DNA of 21,669 bases from a virus: positions 1 through 21,669 of the IMG/VR virus record IMGVR_UViG_3300032235_000458; one strand, given 5' to 3'. Under the pieces are notes generated by a model. It worked only from the letters and a program-made list of their open reading frames with translations. It was not told the origin of the DNA and did no database searches. Positions 7,603-15,994 of the stretch are shown here, piece by piece. The first letter of the stretch is position 1; the number at the start of each line of letters is the position of its first letter. The position numbers were made by a program, and so were the translations under genes.

Positions 7603-8024
7603 TGGCACTGGCGCGCTCCTTTGACGTGGATGCAGTCAACAGGGTGGTCAACCATCCTGACGTGCGACCCTACGTCGGAGCGCCAGACGGCGGCCCGCTC
7701 GATTTGGCACCGCTGGTCGAACGGCCAGAGCATTGGTTTCTGATGGACGACCATGGCGGCTTCTTGCTGGCTTGGTCGGCACCCGGCGTGCGCGAAGTGC
7801 ATACCTTCATCGCGCCGGAAGGGCGCGGCCAGTGGGCCGCCAGCCGTCGCCGTGAGATGGTCGCCTATGCCGCTGCCAATGGGGCTAAGATGCTGTGGAC
7901 GCGCATCCCGCCCAAATGGAAACACGTCGAACGCTTCGCCCGCCAAGGGGGTATGCGGCCAACAGATGATGTGATAGACACCCTCGGTACACCGTACCGG
8001 ATATTTGCGATGGAGTTGGTATAA
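7602..8024 (+). CDS. P22 gp14-like protein (DUF2824, GNAT-like fold)
   Basis: The 140-aa product has the pattern NHPDVRPYVGAPDGGPLDL, then WFLMDDHGGFLLAW, APGVREVHTFIAPEGRGQWA and a terminal G-T-P-Y-R-I-F. This resembles the DUF2824 family, whose fold is like an acetyltransferase of the GNAT type and which includes proteins annotated as P22 gp14. The EGRGQWA segment lies where GNAT enzymes bind acetyl-CoA. P22 gp14 acts in head assembly, and enzyme activity is not established. The position directly before the gp7-like ejection gene matches the P22 order. One-base overlaps link it to both neighbours. Confidence 0.7.
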   Translation: MALARSFDVDAVNRVVNHPDVRPYVGAPDGGPLDLAPLVERPEHWFLMDDHGGFLLAWSAPGVREVHTFIAPEGRGQWAASRRREMVAYAAANGAKMLWTRIPPKWKHVERFARQGGMRPTDDVIDTLGTPYRIFAMELV

Positions 8025-8818
8025 TGCCCGTAGCAGGAGCCATAATCGGGTCAGCGGTAATCGGCGGTGCCGCATCCATGAGCGCGGCCAAGAAAGCATC
8101 CAAGGCGCAGATAAAAGCGTCGGAAAACGCTGCGCAGGTCCAGCGTGAGATGTTCGACCGGCAGACGCAGCTTCAGGAGCCGTTCCGCCAAGCTGGCCTG
8201 ACCGCGCAGCAGCAGATCATGCAGCTTCTCGGCCTTGGCGGCGACGCCACGGCACCCGGTTACGGCAGCATGGCCCGCTCGTTCGGCATGTCCGACTTCG
8301 AAGCCGACCCCGGCTACGCCTTCCGCCAGTCGGAAGGCATGAAGGCGCTGGAGCGGTCGGCGGCAGCACGCGGCCAACTCTTGTCCGGCGGCACCATGAA
8401 AGGCATCCAGCGCTTCGGGCAGGACTTGGCCAGCCAAGAATACGGCAACGCCTTTAATCGCTTCCAGATCGAACGCGCCGCGCGTCTCAACCCGCTCCAG
8501 TCCATGATGGGTTCTGGCCAGTCGGCGACCAACACCATGACGAGCGCCGCTGGCAATCTCGGTCAAGGGCTGGCGCAGTCGGAAATGAACGCTGGCGCAG
8601 CCCGCGCGTCTGGCTACGTCGGCGCGGCCAACGCACTCAATCAGGCGATTGGCTCCGCGTCTAACGCGCTCATTCAAGCGCCGATGTACAACGCCATGGC
8701 CAACTACTACAACAGCGGCATTGGCACACGCGGCGGTGGCGGAACGCCGCCTATTTCACCGGGCACTATGAATTGGAATGCTGTAATGCCGCGCGCTATG
8801 CCGGGGTACGGGGGTTAA
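8024..8818 (+). CDS. DNA-ejection (internal virion) protein, P22 gp7-like
   Basis: The 264-aa product begins with a Gly/Ala hydrophobic stretch (AGAIIGSAVIGGAASM) followed by an Ala/Gln/Lys helix, a QLQEPFRQAGLTAQQQ segment and DPGYAFRQSEGMKALERSAA. This layout is typical of P22 gp7-type DNA transfer proteins, which are packed in the virion and ejected to help DNA cross the envelope. P22 gp7 is 229 aa. A Gly/Asn/Pro-rich C-terminus (from about residue 235) follows. The start overlaps the upstream stop by one base (TAATG). It is the first of three consecutive ejection-type genes. Confidence 0.83.
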   Translation: MPVAGAIIGSAVIGGAASMSAAKKASKAQIKASENAAQVQREMFDRQTQLQEPFRQAGLTAQQQIMQLLGLGGDATAPGYGSMARSFGMSDFEADPGYAFRQSEGMKALERSAAARGQLLSGGTMKGIQRFGQDLASQEYGNAFNRFQIERAARLNPLQSMMGSGQSATNTMTSAAGNLGQGLAQSEMNAGAARASGYVGAANALNQAIGSASNALIQAPMYNAMANYYNSGIGTRGGGGTPPISPGTMNWNAVMPRAMPGYGG

Positions 8819-8819
8819 T

Positions 8820-10622
8820 ATGGCAAATCAAATGATCGCGCTCGGCGTTCGCGGGCCTCAACTTCCTGACTTGGGCGCTGCTGCGGCGCGGTACGGCGCG
8901 ATGGCGAACACTCTTTTGCAGCAGCGCGCTGCCGAACGGCAGTCGGCGCAAAGCCAGCAGGCAATGGAGATTGCGCGCAATCAGGAACAGCGCGCGGCTT
9001 CGCAGCATGAAATCGAGCAGGCTGGCCGGCAGATCGAATACTATACTCTTCGCGCTGGGCAGACGATGAACCGCGCTGGGTACGAGCAGTTCCTCGGCCA
9101 ACTGGACCGCGACGCACCGGAAATTGCTGCGCAGTTTCGTACGAACCTGCCGCCGGAAAACTTCAACCGCGAAGAACTTCTCCGAATGGTCGGCAGCATT
9201 AGCGACAACTTCAGCAGGACTTTTGCCCCGCTCAACACCGAAGTGGTGCAGGGTACGGACGGTAAATTCCGCATTATCCGTCGCGGCGGTTTCGAGCCTG
9301 CCGGTGCCTATGAGGTACCGGAATATGACCTTGCCCCGGCGGACACTGGCGGCGGCGTCGGCGGTCCTGACCCCGAACAGCGCGACCCAGCGGCCTCTCC
9401 GACGGGCCTCAACGCCCGCCCCGGCGAAACACCGGGGCAAATAAAGGGCCGAGGCATACCCGCTGAAAACGTCCCTACAGGCAGCCCGCTTGTGCGACCG
9501 ATGGAAGAGACTGCGCCGGAGTTGACCCCAGCGTCCGCTGGCGGCGGAATGGGCGGCGTGCAGCCGTTGGATATGCAGACGGCACCACTAATCATCCAGA
9601 ACGCGGTGCAGAACCGCGTCATCGACCAGACGCACATGCAGCAACTTCGTGAGATGGTCGGCCCCGAAAACGAGCGCAATCTGGCCGCGTGGATGCAACA
9701 GCACCAAATCCGCATCCAGCCCCCCGGCGAAGCACCTATCCAGCCCGGTATGCGCAGCGCTGAATACCGGCCCGGCGTCGACGCCGCGCCGCAGTTCCAA
9801 CAGGTGCAGAACGCACCGTCCGGCATGACGTACCGACCGACAGGCCGCGCCGCGACCGGACGACCTCCGCTGGTGTCGCCATCGCAAGACCCCGGCACCG
9901 CTGGGGCCGTGGCGGCGGCTACGCGTGAGCCTGTTGGGGTTTCAGTTGAACGAGCAGGCGGGACGACCCGCGCCGAACGTCAGGCGCAGGTCGAGACGGA
10001 AGGACCGATTACCGCCAGTCGTGAGCGGGCGGAGCGTCTGGAACGGCTGCGCGAGGCCGCACCGAAAGCGCGCAGCGACGTTGACAGCTTCTTGAGCGAC
10101 GGCGCTCGTCGCATCAACGCGATTGACCGGATGCTGCGCACGCGCAGCTACGAAAGCGTTGTCGGCATGATCGAAGGCCGTATTCCCCGCATCCTTCAGG
10201 ACGAAGGCCGGTCGGTAGCGCAGCGGCAACTCGACGAAATCGTAAACACGGACGTCATTCGGGACATCATCGCCAGCCGAGCGCAGACTGAAACAGGCGG
10301 CTCGCCGCTGGGCAACGTCTCCAACTCCGACCTTCAGATGTACGTCAACGCGGCTAACGCGCTGGCGCAGACAGGTGACGAAAACTCATTTCGTCGTGAA
10401 CTGCTGCGTATGCGCGACCAAATTTATCGCGGCATGGAGCGCGCCCGCCGCACATACAGCGACACGTTCCGCGATTTGGGCGGCGAAATGCGGGGGCGCG
10501 AGTTGACCGCGCCGACCGTATCTCCGCGCTACACACCCGCCGCACCGCGCGGCGCGACCGGCGGCAACCGCCCGGCTGCACCGCGTCGGACACGCGGCGG
10601 TGCCGTCGTGACCAACTGGTAA
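8820..10622 (+). CDS. DNA-ejection (internal virion) protein, gp20-like by position
   Basis: This is a 600-aa protein with three zones. Residues about 30-80 form a Gln/Ala/Arg/Glu-rich coiled-coil-like helix. Residues about 150-400 are Pro/Gly-rich and probably disordered. The C-terminal 200 residues are helical (SRERAERLERLREAAPKARS onward) and include GNVSNSDLQMYVNAANALAQ, a motif I know from large internal proteins of podoviruses. The position between the gp7-like and the 907-aa gene matches P22 gp20 (471 aa). A role in forming the trans-envelope DNA channel is inferred. The start is one base after the upstream stop, with GGGGG at 8810-8814 as a likely Shine-Dalgarno sequence. Confidence 0.75.
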   Translation: MANQMIALGVRGPQLPDLGAAAARYGAMANTLLQQRAAERQSAQSQQAMEIARNQEQRAASQHEIEQAGRQIEYYTLRAGQTMNRAGYEQFLGQLDRDAPEIAAQFRTNLPPENFNREELLRMVGSISDNFSRTFAPLNTEVVQGTDGKFRIIRRGGFEPAGAYEVPEYDLAPADTGGGVGGPDPEQRDPAASPTGLNARPGETPGQIKGRGIPAENVPTGSPLVRPMEETAPELTPASAGGGMGGVQPLDMQTAPLIIQNAVQNRVIDQTHMQQLREMVGPENERNLAAWMQQHQIRIQPPGEAPIQPGMRSAEYRPGVDAAPQFQQVQNAPSGMTYRPTGRAATGRPPLVSPSQDPGTAGAVAAATREPVGVSVERAGGTTRAERQAQVETEGPITASRERAERLERLREAAPKARSDVDSFLSDGARRINAIDRMLRTRSYESVVGMIEGRIPRILQDEGRSVAQRQLDEIVNTDVIRDIIASRAQTETGGSPLGNVSNSDLQMYVNAANALAQTGDENSFRRELLRMRDQIYRGMERARRTYSDTFRDLGGEMRGRELTAPTVSPRYTPAAPRGATGGNRPAAPRRTRGGAVVTNW

Positions 10623-10634
10623 GAGGGGGACGCC

Positions 10635-13358
10635 ATGCCGCGCGCCGTAACTGTGGTTTTCTCGGACGGCAAAGTGCGCGTCTACGAGAACGTGCCTGAC
10701 GACGTTACGCCAGATCAGGTTGAGGACCGGGCGCGGGGTGAATTTCCTGACCGGCAGATTACCGAGGTCATGGGCGGCAACCTCGTTAACCGTCAGTTGC
10801 GCGACGCGATTGCGACGCGGCAGGCGACGGTCGAAGATTTGCAGGCCATCGCGCGGCGCTATGATTACCAAATCCAGCCGGACGATTTGGACACCTATCA
10901 GCAGTGGATTGATTTTGCTGCTAACCGCCCGAACGTCGCTATTCCCGAAAACATCCACACCGCGCCGGTCAGCAGGACGCGTGCGTTTGCAGAAGGAGTG
11001 GAGACGGGTACGCGTTCCGTCTCTGACACGCTGGTCGGCGCATGGGCGTGGCTGGCGGACAAAGGCGCTCAACTTGGCATCACCCCGACACCCGAAAACG
11101 CCACTCGCATTTTTGCGCGGCTTAACGCTTACTCACCAGAAGAAGCCGACGCTTTCGCCCGCAACATCGCAGCGCGGGGGTTGTCGTGGAGTGACCTAGT
11201 GTCGGCTGGCACTGAAGCCGTGCGCCAGCGGCCTATCGCCATTGCCTCCCAAGAACAGCGCCCCAACTATTTTACCGGCGGCAATATCGCGGCGCAGATC
11301 GCCACCACGGCACCCGCCATAAGCACTCTTGCTACGCGCGGCGCGGCGGCCACCGCGACGGCGGCACCGCGTGTGTCCAATTTCTTTCGTTCCGTTGGTT
11401 CTGGCGGTATTGGCGTTCGCGCGGCCACACCGGAAGCTATTGCCGCAGGCGCACCCGTCGCCGCGACTTTTGGTGGGCGCATCGCCTTGCGGGGCGGCGG
11501 CGGCGGAGCGGCGGCCATTGCAGGGTCCGCCATGACGGGAAGCGACGCTGAAAACGCCCTTTTTGAAGGCCTTATTGGGGGCACCATTCCGTTTGGGGCG
11601 ACGCTTGTTCGGCGTGGCGCAGGAGCCACCTATGACCTTTTTGCCGGTCGGTTGGGTGAAGCGCGGGCAGCCGAAATTTTCCGCAATCTGATCGCCGACA
11701 ACGCCGACGAAATCATGACGGCGTTGCGCGAAGCGCCGGCCAACGCGCGTGCCAACGTCGCGGAATTTCTGGCGTCGCGCAATCTGCTTAACCCAGAAAT
11801 AGCGGCGGCCACGCGCATCGGCGCGGCCAGTTCCGCTGGCCAGCCGTTGACCGACGTGGCCGTCGCGCGTGCTGCTGGGCAAAACGAGATGCTGAACACG
11901 TTGCGCGGCGGCGCGACGGGCACCGAAGCCATGCAGAACATTGGTGCCATGCGGCAGGGGGTGCGTACCGAAACCGACCCTCTACGCGCCGAAGCGCTGT
12001 TTCAGGCGGATATTGGCCGCACGCGTATTATCCCCGCCGAACGTGAAGCCGAAAGGCTTGACGCGCTGGCTGCCGAAATTAACAGGGCGGGTATCGTCCC
12101 TCGTATGCGCGGGCTGGAAGGCCGTTCGCGCGAACAGTTGGATGTGGCGTTCCAAAACCCTGAATTTTTCACGCTTGACGGGCCGATGGCGCGCACTGGC
12201 GAAATAGCCGATCAAGCTGGCCGCCGCGCCGACGAAGGGATTGAAGCGCAATTGGGCTTCCGCGACGCAGCCCGTTTGTCACGCGAAGCCGCCGAAAATT
12301 TGCGGGCGCAAGGGCTTTCGCCGCTCAACATCGCGGGCGTCGTCGGCAACCTGCGTGCCGCCGCGCGCGAGGCGCAATTCGTAAACTCACCTCGATATGA
12401 TGTGCTGACGTCTTTTGCCGACGACCTACAAAACCGCGCGCGTATGATGGGCGGCATCATCGACGCCAGAGGCCTGTACGAAATTCGCAAGGGTATGAAC
12501 CAAAGAATTGCCGACTTGTTGCAAGGCACCGACCCGTCAGCGCTGCAACGCCGCACGGCGGAAATTGTTGGTGAAGTTAAGCCGCTGATCGACAACGCTA
12601 TCAGGACGGCTGGCGGGCGCAATTGGGATGAATATCTGAACCGCTTTACGGCGGGCATGGAGAATGTCGAACGCCAACAGTTTGGCCTTCGGCTGGCTGC
12701 GCTACCGCGCAACCGGCTAGAGCAGGTCATGTCCGGCAACGACCCTAAATTTGTGACCGACTTTTTCGGGCCGGGAAATTACGACATCAACGCCGCGCTG
12801 TTTGGTTCGCAGCTTCCCGTCGCGCAACGATTGGCCGGCGAAATCGGCGTTGACCGCGACGTCGCGGCGCTTGGCCTGCGCGGCTTGCCTGCAGAAACGC
12901 GTGGTCCGTCAATGGCGGGCGCTCGCGCACGCGTCACAGAAATGATGGCTCCGGGCCTTGGGCCTGTGTCACGCGCGTTCTTCAACGTCACTGGCCGCGT
13001 CCCCGGCCTTTCCGGCGGCGGTATTGCGGCGGAGCAAGCGGCCCGCGAATTTTCGGAGCGGATGTCTGAAAACGCAATGCGTAATCTGGTCCCCGCGCTG
13101 GCCGACCCAGCGGAAGCCGTGCGGCTGGCGGGCGTGCGGTCGGCTAACGCCATGACGGCGGGCGCGTTTGATCGTCTGCCGCCCATGGCGCGCACATACG
13201 CGTCGCAGACGCTCCAGCAATTGATGAACCCGCCAGCGCCGCAAGCCGTCATGCCTTCCGAGGGTGAACTGCCGCCGCCCGGTCAAATGTTCCTCGGTTT
13301 CCAGACAGGCCCGAACGGCGAGGCAATTCCAATCTACGGTCCAGCAGGGGGGCTTTAA
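10635..13358 (+). CDS. Large DNA-ejection (internal virion) protein, gp16-like by position
   Basis: The 907-aa product starts with a small domain, MPRAVTVVFSDGKVRVYENV followed by PDDVTPDQVEDRA, that is common at the N-terminus of large phage internal proteins. Around residues 210-320 lies a Gly/Ala-rich, partly hydrophobic zone (GGGGGAAAIAGSAMTGS) that could insert in membranes. The rest is helical and charged, including MGGIIDARGLYEIRKGMNQR, a motif recurrent in podovirus ejection proteins. P22 gp16 (609 aa) occupies the same slot. I see no convincing lysozyme or transglycosylase motif. GAGGGGG at 10624-10630 precedes the ATG, and the stop overlaps the next start (TAATG), tying it to the lysis cassette. 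Confidence 0.76.
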   Translation: MPRAVTVVFSDGKVRVYENVPDDVTPDQVEDRARGEFPDRQITEVMGGNLVNRQLRDAIATRQATVEDLQAIARRYDYQIQPDDLDTYQQWIDFAANRPNVAIPENIHTAPVSRTRAFAEGVETGTRSVSDTLVGAWAWLADKGAQLGITPTPENATRIFARLNAYSPEEADAFARNIAARGLSWSDLVSAGTEAVRQRPIAIASQEQRPNYFTGGNIAAQIATTAPAISTLATRGAAATATAAPRVSNFFRSVGSGGIGVRAATPEAIAAGAPVAATFGGRIALRGGGGGAAAIAGSAMTGSDAENALFEGLIGGTIPFGATLVRRGAGATYDLFAGRLGEARAAEIFRNLIADNADEIMTALREAPANARANVAEFLASRNLLNPEIAAATRIGAASSAGQPLTDVAVARAAGQNEMLNTLRGGATGTEAMQNIGAMRQGVRTETDPLRAEALFQADIGRTRIIPAEREAERLDALAAEINRAGIVPRMRGLEGRSREQLDVAFQNPEFFTLDGPMARTGEIADQAGRRADEGIEAQLGFRDAARLSREAAENLRAQGLSPLNIAGVVGNLRAAAREAQFVNSPRYDVLTSFADDLQNRARMMGGIIDARGLYEIRKGMNQRIADLLQGTDPSALQRRTAEIVGEVKPLIDNAIRTAGGRNWDEYLNRFTAGMENVERQQFGLRLAALPRNRLEQVMSGNDPKFVTDFFGPGNYDINAALFGSQLPVAQRLAGEIGVDRDVAALGLRGLPAETRGPSMAGARARVTEMMAPGLGPVSRAFFNVTGRVPGLSGGGIAAEQAAREFSERMSENAMRNLVPALADPAEAVRLAGVRSANAMTAGAFDRLPPMARTYASQTLQQLMNPPAPQAVMPSEGELPPPGQMFLGFQTGPNGEAIPIYGPAGGL

Positions 13359-13531
13359 TGACGACTATCGACAAGACCGAAGCGCGGCTAGACACGCATG
13401 AGGAAGTGTGCGCGCTGCGGTACGCCAGCATTTGCGCTCGGCTGAAGCGGTTGGAAGGCATCGGCCTGAGCGTGGCCGGCACCATCATCATGCTGCTAAT
13501 CGGCATTCTGATGAAGTTGGCTTTCGTATGA
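13358..13531 (+). CDS. Small one-TM membrane protein, XhlA/holin-accessory-like
   Basis: This 57-aa gene was found by hand. It reads MTTIDKTEARLDTHEEVCAL at the start. A charged helical N-terminal half of about 33 residues is followed by one hydrophobic segment (GIGLSVAGTIIMLLIGILMK, residues 34-53). This short helix plus single C-terminal TM resembles XhlA-type lysis accessory proteins. The context supports lysis: it overlaps the ejection gene stop by one base and the endolysin start by four (ATGA), and a second membrane protein follows the endolysin. It could be a holin, antiholin or holin helper. The family assignment rests on architecture only. Confidence 0.72.
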   Translation: MTTIDKTEARLDTHEEVCALRYASICARLKRLEGIGLSVAGTIIMLLIGILMKLAFV

Positions 13532-14010
13532 CCGACCCGCGCTGGCTCAAGATCGCCGAACGCAGTGTCGGCTTGCGGGAAATCATCGGACCCGGTCACA
13601 ACAAGACGATATTGGGGTGGCTGGAGAAGCTGCGCGCATGGTGGCGCGACGACGAGACGCCGTGGTGCGGTGTGTTCGTGGCGCACTGTATGCAGGAAGC
13701 TGGGCTGCCGTACCCGAAGATGTACATGCGCGCGAAGGCGTGGTCGGACTACGGCGCGCTGCTGCGCCTCGACCGGCTGGCACCGGGCGCTATCCTTGTG
13801 TTCGACCGCTCTGGCGGCGGTCACGTCGGCTTCTATGTCGGCGAGGACGCAGGGCACTATTTTGTCCTTGGCGGAAACCAAGGCAACGCCGTCAACGTGA
13901 TGAAGCTGGGCAAGTCTCGCCTAGTCGCCTCACGGTGGCCCAAAGGGGAGCCGGTCCTCGGCGGCCCCGCTTACATGTCTGGGGGCACTGTCTCTCGGAA
14001 CGAAGCATAG
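13528..14010 (+). CDS. Endolysin, NlpC/P60-CHAP-like cysteine peptidase (TIGR02594 type)
   Basis: The start at 13528 (ATGA overlap with the upstream gene) gives 160 aa; an in-frame start at 13408 would lie inside the previous gene. The sequence carries TPWCGVFVAHCMQEAGLPYP, GAILVFDRSGGGHVGFYVGE and VLGGNQGNAVNV, the pattern of the TIGR02594 family of cell-wall cysteine peptidases. By family logic C47 is the nucleophile, H99 the base and N117 or Q118 the third residue. It would cut peptide bonds in peptidoglycan at lysis. No signal peptide is present, so export would need the holin. Its neighbours are small membrane proteins on both sides. Confidence 0.83.
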   Translation: MTDPRWLKIAERSVGLREIIGPGHNKTILGWLEKLRAWWRDDETPWCGVFVAHCMQEAGLPYPKMYMRAKAWSDYGALLRLDRLAPGAILVFDRSGGGHVGFYVGEDAGHYFVLGGNQGNAVNVMKLGKSRLVASRWPKGEPVLGGPAYMSGGTVSRNEA

Positions 14011-14020
14011 GAGATACGAC

Positions 14021-14179
14021 ATGCTTAAAGGCTATCGCACCTACATCATGGCCGGGCTGGGCGTCGTCAGCGCCGCCGCCAGCTACCTCGTCGGTGACGT
14101 GGACCTGCTGACGGCGGCGAACGCGGCGTTCACCGCCGCAGCCCTAGCCTTCCTGCGTGCTGGCGTCCCTCGCGCGTAG
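14021..14179 (+). CDS. Putative holin
   Basis: This 52-aa gene is easily missed. It starts MLKGYRTYIMAGLGVVSAAA and has two moderately hydrophobic stretches, about residues 8-24 and 33-46, joined by a short acidic turn (VGDVDLL). Small proteins starting LKGYRTY, placed after the endolysin, are a recognised phage holin type. It would form inner-membrane holes that release the endolysin. AGGAG at 14008-14012 gives good spacing to the ATG. Its last 36 bases overlap the end of the opposite-strand DUF3310 gene. No Rz/Rz1-type spanin follows. Confidence 0.75.
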   Translation: MLKGYRTYIMAGLGVVSAAASYLVGDVDLLTAANAAFTAAALAFLRAGVPRA

Positions 14180-14500
14180 CCAGCGCTCGCCGTACCAGAG
14201 CGCCTTGCGCATATCTTGGCCCGCGTCGTCCTTATGGCCGGCGCGGGCTATGTATTTGAGCATGTTGCCGCGACAGTACCCAGCGAACTCTTCCGGCGAC
14301 AGTTTCGCTTCGATGAAGTCAATCGTCTCAATGCCGCCGACCGTGTAGTGATCTGGATGGTTGACCGGGTCGGCGTCCGGCAAGGATTTAAGCGCCTTTC
14401 GGATTGCGGCACCGGCCCCACGCCGCGCGGCGGATTGCCTTATGCAATCTTGGCAGACAGCACCGACGGGTTCGCCATGGTCACATCTCAACACGATCAT
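14144..14500 (-). CDS. DUF3310 protein with N-terminal Cys/His cluster
   Basis: The 118-aa product contains PVNHPDHYTVGGIETIDFIE, then YCRGNMLKYIARAGHKD and a RKALWYGERWL helix. This is the signature of DUF3310 (PF11753), a phage family sometimes called SaV-like and proposed to be linked to nucleotide metabolism; its role is unproven. Ahead of it sits a cluster C6-x-H8 and C16-x2-C19 that could bind zinc. The start ATG overlaps the stop of the upstream 63-aa gene (ATGA), with GGAAG ten bases before it. It is the last gene of the minus-strand operon and runs into the holin gene. Confidence 0.83.
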   Translation of the reverse strand: MIVLRCDHGEPVGAVCQDCIRQSAARRGAGAAIRKALKSLPDADPVNHPDHYTVGGIETIDFIEAKLSPEEFAGYCRGNMLKYIARAGHKDDAGQDMRKALWYGERWLRARDASTQEG

Positions 14501-14688
14501 TTGCGTACCGCTTCCATAATTTCAGCCCGCTCGCGCGACGTGCGCAGCGACGCGTAGCGCTGGTGCAGCCGCCGCGCCATGACCGGGCGGCGGTGCGTGC
14601 TGACCTCCTCGTCAAGCAGCGCCTTCACCTCATGTTCGGACAGGCTGCTTATGGTCGCAGCCAGCGAGTGCCAATCAATCTTCGCCAT
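14497..14688 (-). CDS. Small helical protein of the helicase operon, unknown
   Basis: The 63-aa product begins MAKIDWHSLAATISSLSEHE and is rich in charged helix-forming residues (HQRYASLRTSRERAEIMEAV). I have seen small proteins like it next to phage helicase or nuclease genes, with no function assigned. An AGAGGA sequence about 9 bases upstream, inside the helicase gene, is a good ribosome-binding site. It overlaps the helicase 3' end by 14 bases and the DUF3310 start by 4. The tight coupling suggests a partner of the helicase or of the DUF3310 protein. No metal-binding or membrane features are seen. Confidence 0.7.
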   Translation of the reverse strand: MAKIDWHSLAATISSLSEHEVKALLDEEVSTHRRPVMARRLHQRYASLRTSRERAEIMEAVRK

Positions 14689-15994
14689 TTTTCAATTCCT
14701 CTAGTGCCACATCGGACACCGCGCGCTTGTTGTGCAGGGCGGCCCAAATGCGTTCGTCGATAGTCTTGTCCGCCATCATGACGTAAACCCAAACGTCGCG
14801 CTTCTGACCACTGCGGTGCAGCCGCCCGACGGTTTGTTCGTACAGTTCCAGCGACCATGGCAGCGACAGGAACACCATGTGGCAGCCGCCGTGCTGGAGA
14901 TTGAGGCCGTGGCCAGCCGACTTCGGATGGACCAGCAGCAACTCGACTTCACCCCTGTTCCAGCGCTCGATGACGTCGTCATCGTCGATGGTCTGGGCGT
15001 GCGGGAACCGGCGCTTCAACTCGGCCAGTTCCTCCTGATAGTTATAGACGACGATAGTGTTGGCCCGCTGGTTCTCGTCCAGCAGTTCGGCCAGCCGGTC
15101 AAACTTGTGCGCGCTGAACCAGATCGACGGCGTGCCGGCGTCGCGGTTGTACACGAAGCCCGACGCCATCTGTTGCAGCTTGGTCGTCACCGACGCGGCG
15201 TTCTGGGCGATGACGCGCTCGTCGCCGAAGCGCACGACATACTCGGCCTTCATCTTCTCGTACGGCGCGCGGTCGTCCAGTTGCGTCCGCACCTCGACGA
15301 CGTGGCAGGGCGGCAGCTTGTCCTTATAGTCGCCGGGGTCCAGCACGAAGGTCGCGGGGCGGATGCGCGCCATGACCTGCTCCAGCGCACCGGGCGCAGG
15401 CGTCCACTGCCCGAAGTCGCGGTTGATGCAGATGAAATACTGCTGAAGGAACGCGCCCTTGGAGCGGCCCAACAGCGGTTGGTCGACAATCTTGCACTGG
15501 CCGAACACGTCCTCAAGGCCGTTCGACGTGAACGAGCCGGTCAACCCCCAGCGCACGTTGATCGGCTCCAGCAGCTTCTCCAGCGCTTTGAACCGCTTAC
15601 CGCTAGGGTTCTTGAGCCGCGTCAGTTCGTCAAACACAATGCCGTCGAAGCCGGTCAGATCATCCAGCTTGTCGAGGTTGTCATAGTTGATGACGACGAC
15701 TTGCGCGTCACTGGCCAGCGCCGCCGCGCGCTGCGCCGGTGAACCGACGGCCAGCGCGGGCGTCAGGTCCGACCACTTGGGCGCTTCGACCGGCCAGACG
15801 TCGGTGCAGACGCGCTTGGGGGCCACGACAAGCCAGCGGGTCACATAGCCGTCGTTGAGCATGGCCTGCATCGCCGTCAGCGTGATAGCCGTCTTGCCCG
15901 CGCCGACCGGAGCCAAGATCATCGCCCGGTCGCGCTCGAACAGGAAGTCGGCGGCGTCGTCCTGATAGGGCCTCAATCGAAGCGTTTGAACCAT
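14675..15994 (-). CDS. SNF2/superfamily 2 DEAD-like helicase
   Basis: The start at 15994 (439 aa) is preferred to 16117: the longer form would overlap most of the VRR-NUC gene, and an AGAGGA sequence sits 9 bases before 15994. Residues 28-35 are the Walker A motif APVGAGKT. Residues 122-125 are DELT, where many relatives have DEAH or DEAD. LTGSF (151-155) is motif III and QTVGRLHRSGQ (387-397) is motif VI of SNF2-type ATPases. It should move on DNA using ATP, probably for replication or recombination. It overlaps VRR-NUC by 22 bases, a pairing I know from other phages. Confidence 0.9.
   Translation of the reverse strand: MVQTLRLRPYQDDAADFLFERDRAMILAPVGAGKTAITLTAMQAMLNDGYVTRWLVVAPKRVCTDVWPVEAPKWSDLTPALAVGSPAQRAAALASDAQVVVINYDNLDKLDDLTGFDGIVFDELTRLKNPSGKRFKALEKLLEPINVRWGLTGSFTSNGLEDVFGQCKIVDQPLLGRSKGAFLQQYFICINRDFGQWTPAPGALEQVMARIRPATFVLDPGDYKDKLPPCHVVEVRTQLDDRAPYEKMKAEYVVRFGDERVIAQNAASVTTKLQQMASGFVYNRDAGTPSIWFSAHKFDRLAELLDENQRANTIVVYNYQEELAELKRRFPHAQTIDDDDVIERWNRGEVELLLVHPKSAGHGLNLQHGGCHMVFLSLPWSLELYEQTVGRLHRSGQKRDVWVYVMMADKTIDERIWAALHNKRAVSDVALEELKNGED

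Noticed and set aside
13617-14111. Alternate-frame plus-strand frame across the endolysin and holin
   Set aside because: Its Arg/Cys-rich composition is typical of a GC-rich shadow frame, and it crosses two well-supported genes and the gap between them.
14183-14203. GCGCTC/GAGCGC inverted repeat after the holin stop
   Set aside because: The stem is only 6 bp with a 9-base loop, no T-run follows, and it lies within DUF3310 codons, so it is not a credible terminator.
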